NCBI RefSeq assembly: GCF_013300825.1
Contig: NZ_JAAIMY010000011.1
Span: 36,836-100,835, forward strand
DNA length: 64,000 bases
Direction: 5' to 3'
From: Blautia wexlerae
Lineage (GTDB): Bacteria > Bacillota > Clostridia > Lachnospirales > Lachnospiraceae
In this document: positions 8,182 to 15,463 of the stretch, in pieces
Numbering within the stretch: position 1 is the stretch's first letter
Layout: each line of letters begins with the position of its first letter
Position numbers and translations under genes: made by a program
Notes under the pieces: model-generated
The model's database searches: none
What the model was told of the DNA's origin: nothing
What the model saw: only the letters and a program-made list of their open reading frames with translations

Positions 8182-8658
8182 TCAAAAATGAAAATCTCCA
8201 CTCTTACCGCCCGTCTTTTCAACCAGATGAATATTGGACATTACCATATGCTTGTCAATTGCCTTACACATATCATAAATCGTCAGAAGCGTCACCTGAA
8301 CCCCTGTCAGTGCCTCCATTTCCACACCGGTCTTGCCTTCTGTTTTCACTGTACAGAAAGCGCGGATAATTCCGTTTATCTCATCCAGTTCATAGTCTAC
8401 GGAACATTTCTGGATCGGAAGCGGATGGCACATGGGAATCAACTCAGAAGTCCTTTTCACTCCCATAATCCCCGCTACACGTGCTACTCCAAGCACATCT
8501 CCCTTTTTCACAGAACCCTCTTTCACAGCCTCCATGATTGCTTCTCCTACATGAATCTCGCCTGTGGCAACTGCTGTTCTGTAAGTGATATTTTTCCCGG
8601 AAACGTCTACCATAACTGCGTTTCCGTTCTCATCAAAATGATTAAAACCCTGTGACAT
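8182..8658 (-). CDS. moaC: cyclic pyranopterin monophosphate synthase
   Basis: This 158-residue protein converts the MoaA product to cyclic pyranopterin monophosphate, the first committed step of molybdenum-cofactor synthesis. MoaC hallmarks are seen: the [22 protein letters not shown]-terminal region, [19 protein letters not shown] PMCHPLPI near residue 75, [12 protein letters not shown] near 112 and [11 protein letters not shown] near 130. The start at 8658 follows GGGGG nine bases upstream. It is the first gene after a leader that contains a promoter, a riboswitch-like fold and a terminator (8688-8856), so transcription is probably attenuated. No moaA gene is seen in the window. Confidence 0.93.
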   Translation of the reverse strand: MSQGFNHFDENGNAVMVDVSGKNITYRTAVATGEIHVGEAIMEAVKEGSVKKGDVLGVARVAGIMGVKRTSELIPMCHPLPIQKCSVDYELDEINGIIRAFCTVKTEGKTGVEMEALTGVQVTLLTIYDMCKAIDKHMVMSNIHLVEKTGGKSGDFHF

Positions 8659-8687
8659 GATCAAAATCCCCCTGTTTAAGTTTTTAC

Positions 8688-8734
8688 AAAAAGCGAGGCT
8701 CTTATTGTACGGGAACATACAATAAAAGCCTCGC
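8688..8734 (-). terminator. attenuator terminator in the moaC leader
   Basis: On the minus strand a stem of GCGAGGCTTTTATTGTA against TACAATAAGAGCCTCGC with an eight-base loop is followed by TTTTTG. It stands about 30 bases before the moaC start and downstream of a strong promoter, so it would stop most transcripts unless refolded. Its 5' arm overlaps the 3' strand of the riboswitch-like P1 helix. Confidence 0.85.
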
Positions 8735-8820
8735 CTGTTCATCACGATACGGTTGGAGTCTTTACCCACCGAAATTGACGACACCATGAATACTCATGAG
8801 TCAGTCACTCCCCTTTATCT
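8720..8820 (-). ncRNA. riboswitch-like aptamer, resembling yybP-ykoY (Mn2+) class
   Basis: The leader RNA begins AUAAAGGGGAGUGAC, contains GUCGUCAAUUUCGG and ends GGCGAGGCUUUUAU. These match, in order, three conserved parts of the yybP-ykoY manganese riboswitch as I remember it: AAAGGGGAGUAG, the GUCGUCAAUUCG side of the L3 loop, and GC(G/A)AGACCUUU. AUAAAGG pairs with CUUUUAU as P1, and UUCAU/AUGAA with inner CGGU/ACCG forms a P3-like arm. P1 and the terminator stem are mutually exclusive, giving an ON-switch. The class is assigned from memory and not by covariance search; an unknown aptamer remains possible. Confidence 0.6.
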
Positions 8821-8827
8821 AAATATT

Positions 8828-8856
8828 AATATAGCTTTTGAGAGTGTATTTGTCAA
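8828..8856 (-). promoter_or_regulatory. promoter of the moaC operon leader
   Basis: The minus strand has a consensus TTGACA (8851-8856), a 17-base spacer and TATATT (8828-8833). The transcript would start around 8821, giving a leader of about 160 bases before moaC. Confidence 0.8.
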
Positions 8857-8920
8857 GATAATATTCGTAAGTTTTCACACATTTTCGCTACCATTCGCTT
8901 TGTTCTCAGTAATACAAAGA

Positions 8921-10879
8921 TCAGCAGATTTCTGCACCTGCAGGCATTTCCTTTTCCGGTACCATCAGGGAAAGGTTTCCGTCTGCATCTTCTGCGCAGA
9001 GGATCATTCCTTCACTGAGTACACCGGCAAGTTTGGCTGGTTTCAGGTTTGTGACTACCATAACCCTCTTACCTACCATTTCTTCTGCACTGTAGTGTGC
9101 TTTGATTCCGGATACGATCTGGCGCACCTGGCTGCCGATCTGTACCTGTGAGCAGAGCAGTTTCTTTGATTTTTTTACTTCTTCACATTTGATGATCTTA
9201 CCAACCTGGAACTGAAGCTTGCCGAAATCTTCAAATGTAATCTCAGGTTTTGCTTCAATATCAATTACGTCTTCTTTTTCTTCTTTTGCAGGTTCTTCTG
9301 CTTTCGGCGGATGAAGCTCTGCTACCTTTGCAAGTACCTCTTTCAGGTCAAGGCGGGCGAAAAGAATCTCCGGTTTTTCAGTTACTTTATTTCCTGACGG
9401 ATAGAGGCCAAAGGTCTTAAGGTCTTCCAGTTCTCTGTCCTGTGCATTTAACTGGGCAAGGATTCTCTCTGTTGTTTCCGGCATAAAGGATTTCAGCAGA
9501 ACCGCACCAATGCAGATTCCCTCAACCAGATTGTAGAGAACTGTTGCAAGACGGTCTTTTTTCTCTTCATCCTTAGCAAGAGCCCATGGCATTGTTTCGT
9601 CGATGTATTTGTTGCAGCGTTTGAAGATTGTGAATACTTCCGTCATTGCATCTGCCACGCGGAGTTTATCCATTTTTTCGTTTACTTTGGCAGGTACGGA
9701 GAGAATGAAGTTCTTCAGATCATCATCTACAGGTTCTGTAACGCCTTTGTTTTCTACCACACCGCCGAAATATTTGTTTGACATGGAAATGGTACGGTTT
9801 ACAAGGTTTCCAAGGGTGTTAGCGAGTTCAGAATTGAGACGCTCTACCATCAGTTCCCATGTGATCACACCATCATTCTCGAATGGCATTTCATGAAGTA
9901 CGAAGTAGCGGACTGCATCTACACCGAAGAAGTCTACCAGTTCATCTGCATAGATTACATTTCCTTTGGATTTACTCATCTTACCATCACCCTGAAGAAG
10001 CCATGGATGTCCGAATACCTGTTTCGGAAGCGGCAGATCCAGTGACATCAGGAAAATCGGCCAGTAAATTGTATGGAAACGGATGATGTCTTTACCGATC
10101 AGATGCAGGTCTGCAGGCCAGAGCTTATTGAACTGGTCTGTGCTTTCGCCATCGCAGTCGTAGCCGATTCCTGTAATATAGTTTGTAAGGGCATCAAGCC
10201 ATACATATACTACGTGTTTCGGATCAAAGTCTACCGGGATTCCCCATTTGAAGGAAGTTCTGGATACGCAAAGATCCTGAAGTCCCGGGAGAAGGAAGTT
10301 GTTCATCATCTCGTTTTTACGGGATTCCGGCTGGATGAAGTCCGGGTGTGTATTGATGTAGTCGATGAGTTTGTCAGCATATTTGCTCATTTTGAAGAAG
10401 TATGCTTCTTCTTTTGCAGGTACACATGGGCGGCCGCAGTCCGGACATTTGCCGTCTACAAGCTGGGATTCTGTAAAGAAAGATTCGCATGGTGTACAAT
10501 ACATTCCTTCGTAGTGTCCTTTGTAGATGTCGCCTTTTGCATACATTTTTTTGAAGATTTTTTTGACCTGTTTTTCGTGGTCTTCATCTGTGGTACGGAT
10601 GAATTTGTCGTAGGATGTGTTCATCAGATCCCAGATTCTTTTGATCTCACCGGATACGTTGTCTACGAATTCTTTTGGAGTGATTCCGGCTTCTTCGGCT
10701 TTTAATTCGATTTTCTGACCATGTTCGTCGGTTCCTGTCTGGAAGAATACGTCATAGCCCTGCTGACGTTTGTAGCGGGCGATGGCATCGGCAAGGACGA
10801 CTTCGTAGGTGTTGCCGATATGGGGTTTGCCGGATGTGTAGGCGATAGCGGTAGTGATGTAGTATTTCTGTTTTTCCAT
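8921..10879 (-). CDS. metG: methionyl-tRNA synthetase
   Basis: This 652-residue class I synthetase charges tRNA-Met. The N-terminus YYITTAIAYTSGKPHIGNTYE contains the HIGH-type signature. A zinc knuckle with CTPCESFF and CPDCGRPC lies near residues 128-150, and KMSKSKGN is near 300. The last 100 or so residues form the tRNA-binding OB domain (FQVGKIIKCEEVKKSKKLL). The start at 10879 (MEKQKYY) has AGGAG ten bases upstream; a longer frame has none. A methionine T-box lies upstream at 11444-11809, but about 560 bases of palindromic repeats separate it from the start codon. Confidence 0.97.
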   Translation of the reverse strand: MEKQKYYITTAIAYTSGKPHIGNTYEVVLADAIARYKRQQGYDVFFQTGTDEHGQKIELKAEEAGITPKEFVDNVSGEIKRIWDLMNTSYDKFIRTTDEDHEKQVKKIFKKMYAKGDIYKGHYEGMYCTPCESFFTESQLVDGKCPDCGRPCVPAKEEAYFFKMSKYADKLIDYINTHPDFIQPESRKNEMMNNFLLPGLQDLCVSRTSFKWGIPVDFDPKHVVYVWLDALTNYITGIGYDCDGESTDQFNKLWPADLHLIGKDIIRFHTIYWPIFLMSLDLPLPKQVFGHPWLLQGDGKMSKSKGNVIYADELVDFFGVDAVRYFVLHEMPFENDGVITWELMVERLNSELANTLGNLVNRTISMSNKYFGGVVENKGVTEPVDDDLKNFILSVPAKVNEKMDKLRVADAMTEVFTIFKRCNKYIDETMPWALAKDEEKKDRLATVLYNLVEGICIGAVLLKSFMPETTERILAQLNAQDRELEDLKTFGLYPSGNKVTEKPEILFARLDLKEVLAKVAELHPPKAEEPAKEEKEDVIDIEAKPEITFEDFGKLQFQVGKIIKCEEVKKSKKLLCSQVQIGSQVRQIVSGIKAHYSAEEMVGKRVMVVTNLKPAKLAGVLSEGMILCAEDADGNLSLMVPEKEMPAGAEIC

Positions 10880-10909
10880 GGTTTGTTGTCTCCTTTTTTG
10901 AATGTGGAC

Positions 10910-11271
10910 GCTCCGGAAAATATAATTGTTTTCTGTGCGGTTTCGGGAGCTAGTGTACCGACAAGTTGATTCTTGAAACAATCTTGCAGGATAAATTTTT
11001 TATTTCAAGGCGGAGGAAGGAGGCGTAGCGGTGGCTACGGCGACCGACGACAACGCGGAAATAAGAAATTTAGACGCAAGATTGTTCGAGAAATCAACTT
11101 GTCGACACACTAGGAACTCTAAGTGTCTGAAAATCAGCTAAAACCATTCGAAAAAATCTCAAACTCGCTTCGCTCAGACAGTGAGATTTTTTCGAATAAC
11201 GCAGATTTCCAGGCACTAAGAGTTGCTACACTCCCTGCAAATGCACAGAAAACAATTATATTTTCCGAAGC
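10910..11271. repeat. nested palindromic repeat element inserted in the metG leader
   Basis: The outer arms (10910-10938 and 11243-11271) are 29 bases long with one mismatch and read gctccggaaaatataattg outward-in. Inside are two further palindromes: 10951-11112, centred on cgtagcggtggctacg, and 11115-11224, centred on aaactcgcttcgctcagac. The second core and the outer-arm sequence recur in the element at 15188-15386. The 65-codon frame inside it is almost certainly not a gene. No transposase is present, so this is a MITE-like or structured intergenic element. Confidence 0.8.
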
Positions 11272-11443
11272 TGGTGTTTGAAATGGTAACAACTGCTCCT
11301 TATTTATGGAAGAAAAACATAAATTCTTCATGATAGGAAGGAACTGGTGTTGGGGGAAATAATTCCTCTTTGTCGCAGTGTGATCCTGCCCGGAGGGCTT
11401 TTTTATGTTATAGGAACATTACAGAGCAATTTCCTAATAACAT

Positions 11444-11476
11444 AAAAAACGTCTCCTCAGATTATCTGAGAAGACG
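11444..11476 (-). terminator. T-box terminator
   Basis: The minus strand has CGTCTTCTCAGAT-AATCTGAGGAGACG followed by TTTTTT. This is the terminator arm of the T-box leader and competes with the antiterminator formed by the T-box sequence at 11484-11500. Confidence 0.9.
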
Positions 11477-11809
11477 AGTATTACCCGTGTTACCACTTCT
11501 GTTCGTTTCCGGGCTCGCGCGGGGAAACCTTGGGAGGTACGTTGTGATACCTCTACGCTGTAACAGGCGTGCCTGTCGCTGCCTAAAGCCGTTGACTCTC
11601 AGCAGTGCCTCTCGGAAGCCATCTTCAACCTGCTCCTTGCATATCCCTCTCAGCCTTTGAATCTGTGATATGTGATCCATGGGGATTTCTCTGTAATACG
11701 GTCTGCGGATCTACTCTCTTCTTCAATGAGTTTGTGTTATTTCGTGACAGCACTCCACTCTGTGATCGTGGAAGGCTGTTAGCTATAGGAAATAGTTATT
11801 TCCTGTTAT
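11444..11809 (-). ncRNA. T-box leader, methionine specifier (metG leader)
   Basis: The minus strand carries a GAAGAGAGTAGAT Stem I start, an AGAGA/CTGAGAGG pair, the specifier region TTGAAGATGGCTTCCGAG and the T-box proper AGAAGTGGTAACACGGG (around 11484-11500), then a terminator. Placing the specifier after GAAG gives AUG (11620-11622), matching Met, and the next gene downstream is metG. Uncharged tRNA-Met should stabilise the antiterminator and raise metG expression. The T-box core is GGUAAC where GGNACC is usual, but the position and terminator leave little doubt. Confidence 0.88.
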
Positions 11810-11815
11810 AGGGAA

Positions 11816-11844
11816 AATATAGCACATTTTGATGGATTTGTAAA
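11816..11844 (-). promoter_or_regulatory. promoter of the T-box leader
   Basis: The minus strand has TTTACA (11839-11844), 17 bases, then TATATT (11816-11821). The transcript would begin near 11809 with a small hairpin (ctataacaggaa...) before Stem I. Confidence 0.7.
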
Positions 11845-11855
11845 CCCACATCGTT

Positions 11856-11915
11856 ATTGTTCACTCCGTTCTCAGTAACGTAGCCAAACTATAACAATTC
11901 CATAAAATAATAGTT
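11856..11915. repeat. repeat fragments between T-box and perR
   Basis: The segment ttcactccgttctcagtaacgtagccaaa is shared with 13853-13885 and 37566-37600. It is followed by ataacaattccataaaataa, which matches one end of the 97-bp hairpin repeat. Together they fill the gap between the divergent T-box and perR promoters. Confidence 0.55.
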
Positions 11916-11923
11916 TTTATATC

Positions 11924-11980
11924 TTGACAATTTCAATCCAATATTGTATAGTATCAATATCAGTAATGATTATTGTTATT
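11924..11980 (+). promoter_or_regulatory. perR promoter and PerR/Fur-type operator
   Basis: TTGACA (11924-11929), 17 bases and TATAGT (11947-11952) form a strong promoter. Just downstream, CAGTAATGATTATTGTTATT (11961-11980) resembles a PerR/Fur box and recurs with three changes at 12591-12610 ahead of the rubrerythrin gene in the same position relative to -10. Confidence 0.75.
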
Positions 11981-12056
11981 GAACAGATTATAACTGCAAC
12001 TATCCTGAACAGTTATGATAAATCATTTGCGAGTAAACAGGGAAGGGAGGAATACC

Positions 12057-12470
12057 ATGGCGACACTGAAATACAGCCGTCAGAGGGAATCGATTAAAGA
12101 GTTTCTAAGAACCAGAACAGATCATCCTACTGCCGATGTGGTATATGAGAATATGAAGCTCATCTATCCGAATATCAGCCTCGGTACGGTATATCGCAAC
12201 TTATCTCTGCTGGCTGATCTGGGAGAGATTAAGAAGCTTTCCTCTTTCGCCGGAGCGGATCACTTTGACGGGCGGACCGAGAGGCACTGCCACTTCATGT
12301 GTATCAGATGTGAGCGGATCATCGACCTTGAGAGCGAGGGAATTCACCACATTATGGATCTTGCAGGTGAGAACTTCAAAGGAAGGATTACTGATTACAG
12401 TGCCAGATTCTTCGGCCTGTGTGAGGACTGCCTGAAAGAGACAGAAGGCAACTCTGATGGTTCAAAGTAG
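12057..12470 (+). CDS. perR: Fur family regulator, probably peroxide-responsive PerR
   Basis: This 137-residue protein has the Fur/PerR fold. The N-terminal winged helix includes HPTADVVYENMK and NISLGTVYRNLSLLADLGEI. The C-terminal dimerisation domain has the metal residues HFDGRTERHCHFMC and two zinc-type CxxC pairs, CIRC and CEDC. The start at 12057 follows GGGAGG; an in-frame ATG 14 codons upstream has no site. Adjacent reverse rubrerythrin and a shared operator argue for PerR (peroxide sensing) over Fur (iron), but that assignment is inferred. The regulator probably controls itself as well. Confidence 0.82.
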   Translation: MATLKYSRQRESIKEFLRTRTDHPTADVVYENMKLIYPNISLGTVYRNLSLLADLGEIKKLSSFAGADHFDGRTERHCHFMCIRCERIIDLESEGIHHIMDLAGENFKGRITDYSARFFGLCEDCLKETEGNSDGSK

Positions 12471-12547
12471 TTTTTGCTTACATCATTAGTGGCCAAATTG
12501 GGAATAACAACTAATGATAAAAAGTTGCAAAAAAGCTAAAATTAAAC

Positions 12548-12610
12548 TTGACTTTTTCAATCAAGTATGGTAATCTAAAATCACAGAAAACAGTAATAAT
12601 TACTATTATT
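12548..12610 (+). promoter_or_regulatory. rubrerythrin promoter and PerR-type operator
   Basis: TTGACT (12548-12553), 17 bases and TAATCT (12571-12576) form the promoter. CAGTAATAATTACTATTATT (12591-12610) is the operator candidate and contains the inverted arms TAATAAT and ATTATTA. The leader to the start codon at 12731 is about 145 bases and shows no other recognised structure. Confidence 0.75.
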
Positions 12611-12730
12611 AAAAAATTACTTTTTCTGCCGCACAGACGGAAAGCAGTAAGAACTAAACGATGCTGAGATAATCAATTTATTTTCTGGCATCCCTAATAA
12701 ATTCATTAAAAAGAAAAGGAGATTTTAATT

Positions 12731-13276
12731 ATGACAAAATGGGTATGTAGTGTATGCGGTTATGTTTATGAAGGTGAGAAAGCTCCGGAAGCCTGTCCTG
12801 TATGTAAGGCACCGGCTGATAAATTCGTAAAGCAGGATGGCGAAATGTCATGGGCTGCTGAACACGTTGTAGGTGTTGCTCAGGGATCCAGCGAAGACAT
12901 CATGGCTGATTTAAGAGCAAACTTCCAGGGTGAATGCTCTGAAGTTGGTATGTATCTTGCAATGGCAAGAGTTGCTCACAGAGAAGGATATCCTGAAATT
13001 GGTTTATACTATGAGAAAGCTGCTTACGAAGAAGCAGAACATGCTGCTAAATTCGCTGAATTATTAGGTGAAGTTGTAACAGACAGCACAAAGAAAAACC
13101 TTCAGATGCGTGTAGAAGCCGAGAACGGTGCTACAGCTGGTAAAACAGACCTTGCTAAACGTGCAAAAGCTGCTAACCTGGACGCTATCCATGATACAGT
13201 TCATGAAATGGCAAGAGACGAAGCAAGACACGGAAAAGCATTCGCAGGTCTTCTTAAGAGATATTTCGGAGAATAA
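12731..13276 (+). CDS. reverse rubrerythrin (N-terminal rubredoxin, C-terminal diiron domain)
   Basis: This 181-residue protein has domain order opposite to classical rubrerythrin. Residues 1-35 form a rubredoxin (CSVC at 6-9, CPVC at 22-25), followed by a ferritin-like four-helix domain with [25 protein letters not shown] and DEARHGKAF supplying diiron ligands. Reverse rubrerythrins reduce H2O2 and O2 with NADH-derived electrons in anaerobic clostridia. It has its own promoter with a PerR-like box and a terminator directly after, so it is monocistronic and probably induced by peroxide. The start follows AAAAGGAGA. Confidence 0.95.
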   Translation: MTKWVCSVCGYVYEGEKAPEACPVCKAPADKFVKQDGEMSWAAEHVVGVAQGSSEDIMADLRANFQGECSEVGMYLAMARVAHREGYPEIGLYYEKAAYEEAEHAAKFAELLGEVVTDSTKKNLQMRVEAENGATAGKTDLAKRAKAANLDAIHDTVHEMARDEARHGKAFAGLLKRYFGE

Positions 13277-13307
13277 TTCTATCGGAAAATCGCATAAAAT
13301 AAACCTT

Positions 13308-13340
13308 TTAAAGGGAGAACCTCAATGGTTCTCCCTTTTT
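13308..13340 (+). terminator. terminator after rubrerythrin
   Basis: AAAGGGAGAACC-TCAAT-GGTTCTCCCTTTTT forms a 12-bp stem with a T tract, 31 bases after the rubrerythrin stop. Confidence 0.92.
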
Positions 13341-13368
13341 ATCCGTTCGTATTTTCATCATTGGAAGC

Positions 13369-13734
13369 TTAACTGCATTTCGCCTGAAGTCTGGCAACCT
13401 GATCTGTCAGAGCATTCATCTTAACTTCATTAATCATAATCCTGTTCATCCAGGTAGCCGACACATCCATCTTATTGATAAGATTCAGATGATTCTCTGC
13501 AAGGATAGAAATATTCCTATCCGTTATGTTCTCCAAATGCAGTTTGATATCTGCAAAGTTATTTCTGGTCTCTTCTTCAAAACGCTTCTGACTTTCTTCC
13601 ATTCGGTTCATCTGGCTTTCGAATTTATCCATTTGGCTTTCGAATCCATCCATTCGACTTTCGAATTTATTCATTCGCGTTCCAAGTCCTCTGACCTCCG
13701 TCAAAACGGCTTCCAGTATTTGTCTGTCCGTCAC
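13369..13734 (-). CDS. hypothetical coiled-coil protein
   Basis: A 121-residue protein of no recognised family. Residues 20-60 are heptad repeats built from a repeated FES(R/Q)M(D/N) unit (FESRMDG, FESQMDK, FESQMNR), then a charged helix, then a C-terminal NALTDQVARLQAK helix; it should form a rod-like oligomer. The DNA shows the same tandem unit at about 13610-13680. There are no membrane segments or signal peptide. The GTG start at 13734 (MTDRQILEAV) is preferred because AGGAGG lies eight bases upstream; the frame opens three codons earlier. It converges on the rubrerythrin terminator. Confidence 0.65.
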   Translation of the reverse strand: MTDRQILEAVLTEVRGLGTRMNKFESRMDGFESQMDKFESQMNRMEESQKRFEEETRNNFADIKLHLENITDRNISILAENHLNLINKMDVSATWMNRIMINEVKMNALTDQVARLQAKCS

Positions 13735-13842
13735 CAATTCCACCTCCTCTGTAGCCCGTATCGTTCTTTTGTATGCGATTGATTATATCATATCTATAAA
13801 AATATGTCTATAAAAAATCCATAAACATACGATGCAAAATAA

Positions 13843-13995
13843 TCTGACAGTTACTGTTCACTCCGTTCTCAGTAACATAGCCAAAATTCATTCCAGATTA
13901 CCTGCGGCAATGGAGTTTTGGCTTGTATGTCTCGGGATTTTGGCATGTTCATGTCAAAACACCTCGCGGGATAGTGGTGTGTGAACAGTAACATC
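13843..13995. repeat. intergenic inverted repeat (GTTACTGTTCAC family)
   Basis: gttactgttcactccgttctcagtaac opens the unit and gtgaacagtaac closes it, so the whole can fold back; a gccaaaattcattccag segment follows the first arm. The same left part occurs at 37563-37610 and 11856-11885, and a variant at 29820-29890. It fills the space between the coiled-coil gene and the carboxypeptidase gene. Confidence 0.6.
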
Positions 13996-14002
13996 TGACA
14001 TT

Positions 14003-14998
14003 CTATTTGTTATTATTATTCATCTTCGCCTCAATCGCCGCACCAACCCTGTTATAAACAGTCACAGCATCCTGAATATGCGGAATCGTATTTCCATCTG
14101 CTCCTGAAGCACCTGCGGAAACAAAGATATATTCCCTGCCCTCAATCTCCGCAAAGCTCACCAGACAGTGCCCTGCCTCACTGGTATAGCCGGTCTTGCC
14201 ACCGAGGATTTTTCCACCAGTGACTGTCGGATCAGACAAATTTTTAAACATTGTACTGTAGTAAGTAATTCCATTCGGGTGGATATTTGTAACTCCGGTA
14301 GAATGTCTGGAGGTCTCCACAATCTCACGAAACGTATCATTCTTAATGCAATACTTCATCAAAACAGCAATATCCTTAACCGTACTGTAATGATCCGGAT
14401 TATGCAGTCCTGTAGAATCACAGAAATGAGTATTCTCCATTCCAAGCTTCCTTGCTTTCTTATTCATCAGCTCCGCAAAATCCGCCTCTGAACCACTGAT
14501 CGTATCTGCCAGCGCAATACAGCACTCTGCCCCCGAAGGCAGCATCGCACCATAGAGAAGATCAATCACCCGGACCTCTTCCCCCGGCTGAAAACCTGCC
14601 TGTGTAGCATCCTGCTCATATAATCCGGTGAACATCTCATTCGTCAGAGTAATCTTCTCATCCAGATCATCAAAATTCTCAATCCCCAGTATCACAGTCA
14701 TAATCTTCGTCATAGAAGCCGGATAAATCTGAGCCTCCCCGTTAATCTCACCCAGAATCTTACCTCCCCTGGCCTGCATCAGGATCGCATTCGGACTGTT
14801 GATACCACTGATATCCACTTCCTTCAGAACCGGCTGTTCAAACTGCTCAAACCACTCCTTCACGCCCTTATTCCATCCGATCATGATCACCAGCGCACAG
14901 ATAATAATCACCTCAACAAACACACAAGCCACAATCCTGCCCCGATATCTCCACGCATAACTTCTTCCACCGCTCTTTTTCTGTCTCCTGCCAACCAC
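14003..14998 (-). CDS. D-alanyl-D-alanine carboxypeptidase (peptidase S11)
   Basis: This 331-residue penicillin-binding protein has one N-terminal membrane segment (about residues 21-43, VACVFVEVIIICALVIMIGW) and an extracytoplasmic S11 domain. The active-site SxxK is in YPASMTKIMT (about residue 98), the second motif is PSGAECC (SxN position with alanine, as in some clostridial members) and KTG is in GGKTGYTSEAGH (about 266). It trims the pentapeptide of peptidoglycan. Start: GTG at 14998, seven bases after AGGAGG. It lacks the C-terminal amphipathic anchor of classic DacA, consistent with N-terminal anchoring. Confidence 0.9.
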   Translation of the reverse strand: MVGRRQKKSGGRSYAWRYRGRIVACVFVEVIIICALVIMIGWNKGVKEWFEQFEQPVLKEVDISGINSPNAILMQARGGKILGEINGEAQIYPASMTKIMTVILGIENFDDLDEKITLTNEMFTGLYEQDATQAGFQPGEEVRVIDLLYGAMLPSGAECCIALADTISGSEADFAELMNKKARKLGMENTHFCDSTGLHNPDHYSTVKDIAVLMKYCIKNDTFREIVETSRHSTGVTNIHPNGITYYSTMFKNLSDPTVTGGKILGGKTGYTSEAGHCLVSFAEIEGREYIFVSAGASGADGNTIPHIQDAVTVYNRVGAAIEAKMNNNNK

Positions 14999-15187
14999 AA
15001 TAACGCCTCCTGTCTGCCTCTATAACATTGCTCAGAAAAATATATCTAACAAATCTCTAATTCATCCCCTTACTATAACACACCCTTACCAAATCTTGTA
15101 ATTTTCCATTCCTGCACCCATACATTTCATCTTTTCCCCTATCTCCAATACCTTCCCTTTCTCTTCTTCCCGCGAAACCATTGTACA

Positions 15188-15386
15188 GCACAGGAAAATA
15201 TTTGTTTTCTGATACATCTACAGGAGGTGTAGCAATACTTAGCTTCCGGGAATTTGCGTTATGCCGGAAAAATTCACTGTCTGAGCGAAGCGAGTTTGAA
15301 TTTTTATGGCATGGTTTTAGCAAATTTCCGGAAGCTTAGTATTCCTGCCTCCGCAGCCGTATCAGAAAACAAATATTTTCCTGCGC
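15188..15386. repeat. 199-bp palindromic repeat element
   Basis: The arms gcacaggaaaatatttgttttc (15188 onward) and gaaaacaaatattttcctgcgc (ending 15386) are inverted over 28 bases. Inside, cttagcttccgggaatttgc is answered by gcaaatttccggaagcttag, around a tgtctgagcgaagcgag core. The core and arm sequences are shared with the element at 10910-11271. It sits between the ribosomal-protein terminator and the carboxypeptidase gene. Confidence 0.8.
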
Positions 15387-15415
15387 GTCCCCGTACTCGC
15401 CACCTAAAGAAGCGC

Positions 15416-15447
15416 AAAAAGACCCCCGGAGAATCCCCGGGAGTCTT
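15416..15447 (-). terminator. terminator after rplA
   Basis: The minus strand reads AAGACTCCCGGGGATTCTCC then GGGGGTCTTTTTG, a strong stem with a T tract, 17 bases after the rplA stop. It ends the rpmG-secE-nusG-rplK-rplA operon. Confidence 0.88.
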
Positions 15448-15463
15448 AAATTGCTAAAATCTA

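Noticed and set aside
8659..8820. Moco riboswitch in front of moaC
   Set aside because: This was the first guess from gene context, but conserved Moco-motif segments such as CCGAGCC and GCCUGGGCA are not present; the yybP-ykoY segments fit better.
10073..10705. 210-codon open frame antisense to metG
   Set aside because: It lies wholly within metG on the other strand; long antisense frames are expected from its codon use.
11134..11331. 65-codon frame inside the palindromic element in the metG leader
   Set aside because: Explained by the inverted repeats; its sequence changes with the element and lacks conservation signs.
11384..11406. Plus-strand terminator GCCCGGAGGGCTTTTTT
   Set aside because: Only a four-base stem, and no gene lies upstream on that strand; left as background.
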